In this document: in pieces, positions 58,743 through 64,000 of the stretch
Layout: the number at the start of each line of letters is the position of its first letter
Position numbering within the stretch: the stretch's first letter is position 1
DNA from: Pedobacter cryoconitis
GTDB lineage: Bacteria > Bacteroidota > Bacteroidia > Sphingobacteriales > Sphingobacteriaceae
Assembly: GCF_003259615.1 (NCBI RefSeq)
Contig: NZ_QLLR01000008.1
Coordinates: forward strand, 1-64,000
Direction: 5' to 3'
DNA length: 64,000 nt
Translations under genes and position numbers: made by a program
Notes under the pieces: model-generated
Seen by the model: the letters and a program-made list of their open reading frames with translations, nothing else
Database searches by the model: none
What the model was told of the DNA's origin: nothing

Positions 58743-59659
58743 GATGGCTTTAAAACCTCTTTTATTTCATAATTAAATGCTCCTTTAATGGGGCGTATAG
58801 GGGTTTCTTTGGCATCACTCAGCACTTTCACAAAACAAGCTCCGAAATAGAATATAAAAGAAGAATAGAATACGAAAAGCATAATCAGCACAATGGAACC
58901 GGATGCACCATAAATATTACCTATGTTACTCATTGGTAGTGCAATACGTAGAATGTATTTCCCAAGTGTGAATAGAATGCCGGTCAGAATTCCCCCTCTG
59001 ATCGAAGATTTCCACGTGGGCCTACCACTAGTCAGAAAACGGAATAAAACACTGAACCAGGTCGTTACAATGGCAATAAATAATAACTGATTTAAAATCA
59101 GGAGAAATACTCTTCCCAAGGTAGGAGAGGCTGTAGTGATATAAACACCAATAAAAGCCTGGACACTGTCTGTAAGCAGGCCTATAGAGAATAATAAACC
59201 TGCCAGCAGGATAATAACCATTGACCTTGCCCTGATTTTGAGTTTAAACAAAAAGCTCGTATGATCTTTCATCCCGATAGACCAGATCTGATCCATGGAG
59301 TTTTTGATGACTGCGAAAAGGGTAGTTGCTACAAAAAGGAAGAAAACAAAACTCAGCAGCGTAGCATACCATTTATGGTCCATTCCCCTGATGTTCCTTA
59401 AGGTTTGCCTGATTTGCTGGGTACTGCTGTCATCCAGTATTGTTCCAAGCCGTTCAAAAATCCGGTTGACCATAGTCTTACGGTCAATAAAAAAACCAAA
59501 TAGTCTGATCAGGATCAATAAAATGGGAGGTAAAGCGAAATTGGCGAAAAAGGCAGTTGCGCCGGCCAGCCTTAGCGGGTCATTCTTTTGAAAAAGTTTA
59601 AATGCTTTCCGGAAATGCACTGTAAAAATATGAATTCTCTGGATAGTAATATTAAACAT
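58739..59659 (-). CDS. YihY/BrkB-family inner membrane protein
   Basis: 306 residues with six hydrophobic segments. LRLAGATAFFANFALPPILL near the N-terminus and IYGASGSIVLIMLFVFYSSFIFYFGACFV before the C-terminus are typical of the YihY/virulence factor BrkB family, whose function is uncertain (once annotated as RNase BN). Monocistronic; its upstream region is the structured gene-free stretch. Confidence 0.93.
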   Translation of the reverse strand: MFNITIQRIHIFTVHFRKAFKLFQKNDPLRLAGATAFFANFALPPILLILIRLFGFFIDRKTMVNRIFERLGTILDDSSTQQIRQTLRNIRGMDHKWYATLLSFVFFLFVATTLFAVIKNSMDQIWSIGMKDHTSFLFKLKIRARSMVIILLAGLLFSIGLLTDSVQAFIGVYITTASPTLGRVFLLILNQLLFIAIVTTWFSVLFRFLTSGRPTWKSSIRGGILTGILFTLGKYILRIALPMSNIGNIYGASGSIVLIMLFVFYSSFIFYFGACFVKVLSDAKETPIRPIKGAFNYEIKEVLKPS

Positions 59660-59798
59660 GCCTCTCTTGTTGCCGGTGAAGCCCGAAAGTACTTAAATTT
59701 TCCGAATGGAAGGGTAGAAAAAAACAACTTTACCAGGGAAATCCCGCGGGAGACCTAAAAGGCCATCCCACGAGTTATACCTGGTTTTTGTAAACAAT

Positions 59799-59838
59799 TT
59801 AGCTAAACACACCACATAATTAACTAAACAACACACCA
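59799..59838. repeat. Imperfect direct repeat pair
   Basis: TTAGCTAAACACACCA (59799-59814) recurs as TTAACTAAACAACACACCA (59820-59838), 21 bp apart, i.e. on the same face of the helix. Confidence 0.55.
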
Positions 59839-60003
59839 TATAGCGGTAAGACCATACAGGTAATAAGCTTACAGGTTATACATAACCCGATAAAGCTCAA
59901 TAAGTTTGAAAATTAAACCGGTAAATTTAATTACGGCTTAAAGTATTAATTGATTAAACGTACAAAACAGAGAATACCCCTATGTGTACGTCCAATCTTT
60001 TAT

Positions 60004-60079
60004 AAAAAAACAAGTGTTAGTTACCTGGCTTAACGTTCGCTACCCCCTCAGACAGCGTAACGCGGCCAATTAATAACAC
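60004..60079 (-). terminator. Long composite stem-loop with T-tract, downstream of hpd
   Basis: On the minus strand: outer 6-bp GTGTTA/TAACAC plus TTA/TAA, then TGGC/GCCA, then an 8-bp CGTTCGCT/AGCG-T-AACG stem with a 12-nt loop, followed by TTGTTTTTTT. It begins 42 bp after the hpd stop codon. It fits an intrinsic terminator, though large and interrupted, or the 3' end of a small RNA. Confidence 0.5.
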
Positions 60080-60120
60080 CTGCTTTTTATACTATTTTGA
60101 AGGTTAAACCTTCCGGGAAA

Positions 60121-61248
60121 TTAAAGATTACCTCTTAATTCCTGCTCACGTTCTAAAGATTCAAACAAAGCTTTAAAGTTTCCCGCACCAAAGGATTGGG
60201 CACCTTTTCTCTGGATAATTTCGAAGAACAACGTCGGACGATCCTGCACTGGTTTAGTGAAAATCTGCAGTAAATAACCTTCTTCATCATGGTCAACTAA
60301 AATTCCCAGTTCCTGTAAAGGCGCAATATCCTCGTCGATTTTTCCTACACGTTCCAGTAAAGTATCATAATAAGCTTTTGGGGGAGGACTCAAAAACTCT
60401 ACTCCACGTGCCTTCATCTCTCTTACAGTCTGAATAACATCATGTGTAGCTACTGCAATATGCTGTACGCCTTCCCCATTGTAAAACTCCAGGTACTCTT
60501 CAATTTGCGATTTCTTTTTACCTTCGGCAGGCTCATTGATCGGAAATTTCACATATCCATTTTTGTTGCTCATCACCTTACTCATTAAAGCAGAGTATTC
60601 CGTGTTGATTTGTTTATCATCAAATGAAAGGATGTTTCTGAAGCCCATGACATCTTCATACCACTTCACAGCTTCGTTCATTCTGTTCCAGCCTACATTT
60701 CCAACACAGTGGTCAATATATAAAAGGCCAGTGCTTCCTGGTTGATAACCGCCTTCTACAGCAACATAACCAGGCATAAATGAACCTTTATAGTTTTTGC
60801 GTTCTACAAACAAGTGGACAGTTTCACCATAAGTATAAATACCTGCGGTACGAACTTCACCAAACTCATCTGTTAAAGTTTGAGGCTCCTGGTAAGAAAC
60901 AGCGCCGCGTTTAATGGTTTCCTCATACGATTTGTAAGCGTCATCAACCCATAATGCAAGGATTTTTACCCCATCACCGTGTGTTTTAATATGTTCTGCA
61001 ATTACGCCTTCAGAGCCCATTGGTGTAGTCAGTACCAATCTTATTTTTCCTTGTTGTAATACATAGGAAGCTCTGTCTCTCAGGCCGGTTTCCGGGCCTG
61101 CATATGCCACAGTTTCGAACCCAAAGGCTGTTTTATAAAAGTGTGCAGATTGTTTTGCATTACCTACATATAGCTCTAAATGGTCTGTACCATTAAGTGG
61201 CAGGAAATCACGCACTTCTGTGTCTTTTTCTACAACTAGTGTTTGCAT
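60121..61248 (-). CDS. hpd: 4-hydroxyphenylpyruvate dioxygenase
   Basis: 375 residues. Fe(II) enzyme that makes homogentisate in tyrosine catabolism. The three metal ligands are in the expected places: His in YIDHCVGNV, His in GVQHIAVATHDV and Glu in LFFEIIQRKG near the C-terminus. GTDHLELYVGNAKQSAHFY begins the N-terminal VOC half. It lies 58 bp after hmgA on the same strand, so both are one operon. Confidence 0.97.
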   Translation of the reverse strand: MQTLVVEKDTEVRDFLPLNGTDHLELYVGNAKQSAHFYKTAFGFETVAYAGPETGLRDRASYVLQQGKIRLVLTTPMGSEGVIAEHIKTHGDGVKILALWVDDAYKSYEETIKRGAVSYQEPQTLTDEFGEVRTAGIYTYGETVHLFVERKNYKGSFMPGYVAVEGGYQPGSTGLLYIDHCVGNVGWNRMNEAVKWYEDVMGFRNILSFDDKQINTEYSALMSKVMSNKNGYVKFPINEPAEGKKKSQIEEYLEFYNGEGVQHIAVATHDVIQTVREMKARGVEFLSPPPKAYYDTLLERVGKIDEDIAPLQELGILVDHDEEGYLLQIFTKPVQDRPTLFFEIIQRKGAQSFGAGNFKALFESLEREQELRGNL

Positions 61249-61306
61249 GTTTTTGTCTTTTTATTTAATTAAAGAAATTGTTCAGGTATAATAAGTTAGT
61301 TTTTGA

Positions 61307-62473
61307 TTATTCTACATTGATTTGCCAGCTCTTATGGTAGTTTGGGTCCTCAATCGCCAACGCATCCTCTGTGAGCATTAAAGGGCGAAAAGGATCGATC
61401 ATCACCGCAAGTTCTTCTGTACTCTCTTTGCCGATTGATTTTTCCACTGTACCAGGGTGTGGTCCATGTGGAATACCTCCGGGGTGGAGCGTGATCTGAC
61501 CTTTAACTACACTTTTTCTGCTCATAAAATCACCATCTACATAGTACAAGACCTCATCGCTGTCTACATTACTGTGGTTGTAAGGGGCAGGAATAGATAA
61601 AGGGTGGTAATCAAATTTGCGCGGAACAAAAGAGCAGATCACGAAATTGTGTCCTTCAAATGTCTGATGTACAGGTGGTGGCTGATGGAGACGGCCGGTA
61701 ATCGGCTCGAAATCATGAATAGAGAAAGCCCAGGGGTAATGGAAGCCATCCCAGCCTACAAAATCAAAAGGGTGTGTACCATAAGTATAAGGGTACATTA
61801 ATCCTTGTTTTTTGATCAATACTTTAAAGTCGCCAAATTCATCAATCGTTTCCAGATCTGCAGGTCTTCTGATGTCACGCTCACAATAAGGAGAATGTTC
61901 CATCAGCTGGCCATATTCATTTCTGTAACGTTTTGGAGATCTGATCGGACTGAAACTTTCCACGATGAATAAACGGTTCTTTTCATCATCAAATTCCATC
62001 TGGTAGATAGTACCGCGCGGTATAACCAGGTAGTCACCATAAGCAAAACGAATCTTTCCAAAGCCTGTTTTTAACGTTCCTGTTCCCTGGTGGATGAAAA
62101 TTACCTCATCTGCCTGACTGTTTTTATAGAAATAATCAGTCATGGATTTCCTTGGTGCGGCGAGAGAAATATGCAAATCGCTGTTAACCAGTACTGGTTT
62201 CCTGCTTTTCAGATAGTCGTCTTCGGGAGCCACATTAAAACCGATCAGAGAAGTATGTTTCAGATGTTTCTCCCTGGCAATTTTAGGTTCTACAGAATAA
62301 GGTTCTCCGAGCGATTTAACAATCGTTGGTGGATGACAGTGATAGACAAGCGAATACAGGCTCGAAAATCCTTCAGTGGATACCAGTTCCTCTGCATAAA
62401 GCTCACCGTTCGGCTTTCTAAAAACCGTGTGTCTTTTAGGTGGAATGGTTCCTAAGGTATGATAAATAGGCAT
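61307..62473 (-). CDS. hmgA: Homogentisate 1,2-dioxygenase
   Basis: 388 residues. Cupin-fold Fe(II) enzyme that opens homogentisate to maleylacetoacetate. Cupin region DEVIFIHQGTGTLKTGFGKI and GDYLVIPRGTIYQMEF, and the metal/substrate region LHPGGIPHGPHPGTVEKS, are characteristic. It precedes hpd in a minus-strand operon and is divergent from the fumarylacetoacetase-family gene. Confidence 0.95.
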   Translation of the reverse strand: MPIYHTLGTIPPKRHTVFRKPNGELYAEELVSTEGFSSLYSLVYHCHPPTIVKSLGEPYSVEPKIAREKHLKHTSLIGFNVAPEDDYLKSRKPVLVNSDLHISLAAPRKSMTDYFYKNSQADEVIFIHQGTGTLKTGFGKIRFAYGDYLVIPRGTIYQMEFDDEKNRLFIVESFSPIRSPKRYRNEYGQLMEHSPYCERDIRRPADLETIDEFGDFKVLIKKQGLMYPYTYGTHPFDFVGWDGFHYPWAFSIHDFEPITGRLHQPPPVHQTFEGHNFVICSFVPRKFDYHPLSIPAPYNHSNVDSDEVLYYVDGDFMSRKSVVKGQITLHPGGIPHGPHPGTVEKSIGKESTEELAVMIDPFRPLMLTEDALAIEDPNYHKSWQINVE

Positions 62474-62515
62474 ATCTATAGGTTATAAAATGGTTGAAAT
62501 GTAGGATGAATAAAA

Positions 62516-62529
62516 AACGTGAGAACGTT
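62516..62529. repeat. Inverted repeat near the hmgA start
   Basis: AACGT, GAGA, ACGTT: perfect 5-bp arms about 45 bp upstream of the hmgA ATG (minus strand). Candidate operator for control of hmgA-hpd. Confidence 0.35.
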
Positions 62530-62746
62530 TAGTATACGATAGCTTGAGAAAGAAGCTTAAATGGAGTATTGTGCAAAAATGATCTTAGAGAGCATAGCAT
62601 ACCTGAACCCGGCCAGTACTTGGCTGGCAATACGATCCAGATATTTTAATTTGCGCTTTGTCATTGTTGCGAAGGCTAAATTAAGAATTATATTGTTAGC
62701 TATCAAATTTATACCATACAATCTATTGTCATTTATTTCAAAGGCT

Positions 62747-62779
62747 TTTGTTCATTGTGGGCTAAATTCTCTAGCTTTG
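62747..62779 (+). promoter_or_regulatory. Bacteroidota-type promoter of the fumarylacetoacetase-family gene
   Basis: TTTG at 62747-62750, 21 bp, then TAGCTTTG at 62772-62779, a perfect TTTG-N21-TAnnTTTG match. Predicted transcription start near 62785, about 30 nt before the ATG at 62816. Confidence 0.75.
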
Positions 62780-62815
62780 AAGCACTGTACATTGTGCTAC
62801 CAAAAATAAAACTAT

Positions 62816-63811
62816 ATGAAATTAGTATCCTACAAAACAGAAGACAGAGAACATCTTGGTGTTTTCATCAGCGGGCATATTTATAATTTGAATTCTTGCG
62901 ATAAGCAGATCCCAAATGATATGAACGGGTTTTTAAAAGATTCCGAAGTACTGATGGAACGGGCATTGGCAATTGATGCTAAAATCAAATCGGGTGAAAT
63001 CGAACCTAAAGAAGAAGCTTTTTATGAAGTTGTAGCGCCAGTTCCGCATCCAAGCTCTTGCAGAGACGGTTATGCTTTCCGTCAGCACGTTGCTGCCGCA
63101 CGCAGAAACCGCAAAGTAGACATGATTGCTGAATTTGATCAATATCCTATATTCTATTTTACCAACCACAATGCGATACAAGGCCCCGGAGAGATTGAAT
63201 GTATGCCTGATCACTTCCAAAAGCTTGATTTTGAACTGGAAGTGGCGGTGGTTATCGGTAAAAAAGGAAGAAACATCAAAGCTGCTGAAGCTGATGCGTA
63301 TATCGCAGGGTATATGATTATGAATGATATGAGTGCCAGAACGCTGCAAATGGAAGAAATGTTATTAAACTTAGGCCCTGCAAAAGGAAAAGACTTTTCT
63401 ACAGTAATCGGCCCATGGTTAGTCACTCCTGATGAGCTGGAAGAATATAAAACTGCTCCTAAAGCAGGACATGTTGGAAACAGCTATAACCTGGAAATGA
63501 CCTGTACGGTGAACGGAATCCAGGTTTCAGCAGGGAATACAGCTGATATGGACTGGACATTTGCTGAAATTATTGAGCGTTGTGCTTATGGAGTGGATAT
63601 TTTACCAGGCGATGTTATCGGTTCAGGTACAGTAGGTACAGGCTGCTTTTTGGAATTGAATGGTACAGGTTTGTTAAATGATCCGAACTTTAAGCCACAA
63701 TGGTTACAGGACGGTGATGTGGTAGAAATGGAAATTACCGGTCTTGGCCGTTTAAGCAATACAATCCGCAAAGTGGATACTGATTTTTCTATTCTAGCTC
63801 TTAAAAAATAA
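62816..63811 (+). CDS. Fumarylacetoacetate hydrolase-family protein
   Basis: 331 residues. Probably hydrolyses fumarylacetoacetate, the last step of homogentisate catabolism. The FAH fold motifs are visible: YPIFYFTNHNAIQGPGEIE, LDFELEVAVVIGKKGRNI, GYMIMNDMSARTLQ, the metal-binding acidic residues in FELEVAVV, and GDVIGSGTVGTGCFLELNGTG. Divergent from hmgA-hpd, which supports this substrate. Overlaps the next start codon by one base (TAATG). Confidence 0.93.
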   Translation: MKLVSYKTEDREHLGVFISGHIYNLNSCDKQIPNDMNGFLKDSEVLMERALAIDAKIKSGEIEPKEEAFYEVVAPVPHPSSCRDGYAFRQHVAAARRNRKVDMIAEFDQYPIFYFTNHNAIQGPGEIECMPDHFQKLDFELEVAVVIGKKGRNIKAAEADAYIAGYMIMNDMSARTLQMEEMLLNLGPAKGKDFSTVIGPWLVTPDELEEYKTAPKAGHVGNSYNLEMTCTVNGIQVSAGNTADMDWTFAEIIERCAYGVDILPGDVIGSGTVGTGCFLELNGTGLLNDPNFKPQWLQDGDVVEMEITGLGRLSNTIRKVDTDFSILALKK

Positions 63812-64000
63812 TGCTGACAGTAAAAACTTCAGAGTTGAGTCCGGCGCAACTGCAAAATTACTTGCAATATGCAGTTGCGCCAAGACCGATATGTTTCGCT
63901 ACTACGATTGACAAAGAAGGAAATATCAATTTAAGTCCTTTCAGTTTCTTCAATATGTTTAGTACAAATCCACCGCTGTGTGTGTTTTCACCAGCGCGAA
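63811..64000 (+). CDS. Flavin reductase-like domain protein (5' part, cut by window end)
   Basis: 63 codons seen: MLTVKTSELSPAQLQNYL, then VAPRPICFATTIDKEGNIN and SPFSFFNMFSTNPPLCVFSP. This is the N-terminus of a flavin reductase-like (FMN-binding split-barrel) protein. Start overlaps the stop of the previous gene by one base, so translation is coupled. Such genes are common beside tyrosine-catabolism genes in Bacteroidota; the exact role is unknown. Confidence 0.85.
   Translation, partial: MLTVKTSELSPAQLQNYLQYAVAPRPICFATTIDKEGNINLSPFSFFNMFSTNPPLCVFSPAR

Larger units (their letters stand above)
59660..60120. other. 461-bp gene-free region rich in inverted repeats
   Basis: No ORF was found. 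Features: an ACCAGG/CCTGGT stem at 59732-59785 with TCCC/GGGA pairing inside; imperfect direct repeats at 59799-59814 and 59820-59838; a 7-bp ACGTACA/TGTACGT inverted repeat at 59958-59991; and a multi-part stem at 60014-60079. Two minus-strand TTGTTTTTTT tracts follow the stems. It may hold a minus-strand small RNA; no Rfam-type family (tmRNA, RNase P, SRP RNA, 6S) could be recognised. Confidence 0.5.
62474..62815. other. 342-bp divergent promoter region of the tyrosine-catabolism genes
   Basis: No supported gene. It holds the plus-strand promoter at 62747-62779 and a short AACGT/ACGTT inverted repeat at 62516-62529 near the hmgA side. An 82-codon open frame at 62561-62809 shows no coding features. 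Confidence 0.7.

Noticed and set aside
59660-60120. tmRNA, RNase P RNA, SRP RNA or integron attC site in the structured block
   Set aside because: None of their conserved motifs (tag-peptide codons, GAGGAAAGTCC, GGAAGGAAGCAG-type loop, paired RYYYAAC/GTTRRRY) is present on either strand.
62561-62809. 82-codon open frame upstream of the fumarylacetoacetase-family gene
   Set aside because: It covers the promoter, has no ribosome-binding context or family resemblance, and lies in a divergent regulatory region.

Overview
The window comes from a bacterium of the phylum Bacteroidota, most likely a Sphingobacteriaceae member close to Pedobacter. The evidence is a type IX secretion type B sorting domain, several promoters that fit the Bacteroidota pattern (TTG or TTTG, about 20 bp, TAnnTTTG), a long-form MraY, an FtsZ with the Bacteroidota-type tail, a histone H1-like mini-protein, a TonB-dependent receptor and LytS/LytTR-type signalling. 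No prophage, transposase, CRISPR array, tRNA or recognisable defence island was seen. The window is mostly housekeeping with some accessory genes.

Layout. 1-1.9 kb: the end of one 5S rRNA and a second complete 5S rRNA with near-identical terminators, flanking an exported aspartyl protease/PDZ gene. 1.9-6.1 kb: a giant T9SS type B surface protein and a small cysteine-motif protein. 6.4-9.1 kb: gap, a GNAT gene and pgk. 9.2-25.3 kb: a complete Bacteroidota division and cell wall (dcw) cluster, mraZ-rsmH-ftsL-ftsI-murE-mraY-murD-ftsW-murG-murC-ftsQ-ftsA-ftsZ, preceded by a 10-bp-phased TGGTA repeat array resembling a MraZ box and closed by a strong terminator. 25.4-33.7 kb: an alpha-oxoamine synthase-like gene (TTG start), a 59-residue histone H1-like gene, dapA, ligA, an AcpH-like gene, tyrS, a LuxE-like gene and a small membrane protein. 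33.7-41.5 kb: a penicillin acylase-family hydrolase divergent from GH31 alpha-glucosidase, glgB and a GNAT gene.

41.6-46.6 kb: a siderophore-type TonB receptor and a small Cys-motif protein, divergent from a LytS/LytTR two-component pair. 47.0-51.6 kb: a glycolytic/sugar-sensing island of pfkA, a degenerate BadF-type kinase paralogue and a second gap in one operon, divergent from a NrtR/AraR-like regulator whose Nudix box has lost its catalytic glutamates; an intact BadF/NagK-like kinase follows. 52.1-55.7 kb: threonine aldolase, biotin carboxylase, riboflavin synthase and a coiled-coil protein. 55.8-59.7 kb: a 7TM histidine kinase, an outer-membrane barrel protein, a small unknown and a YihY/BrkB membrane protein. 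59.7-60.1 kb: a gene-free stretch rich in inverted repeats. 60.1-64 kb: tyrosine catabolism, hpd-hmgA on the minus strand, divergent from a fumarylacetoacetase-family gene and a flavin-reductase-like gene cut by the window end.

The least-explained items are the pfkA-kinase-like-gap operon with its putative dead-Nudix regulator and a perfect palindrome between them, the structured noncoding block at 59.7-60.1 kb, and two clusters of DnaA-box sequences (ftsA-ftsZ gap and upstream of the histone H1-like gene). All functional statements are from sequence reading only; no database search was run.
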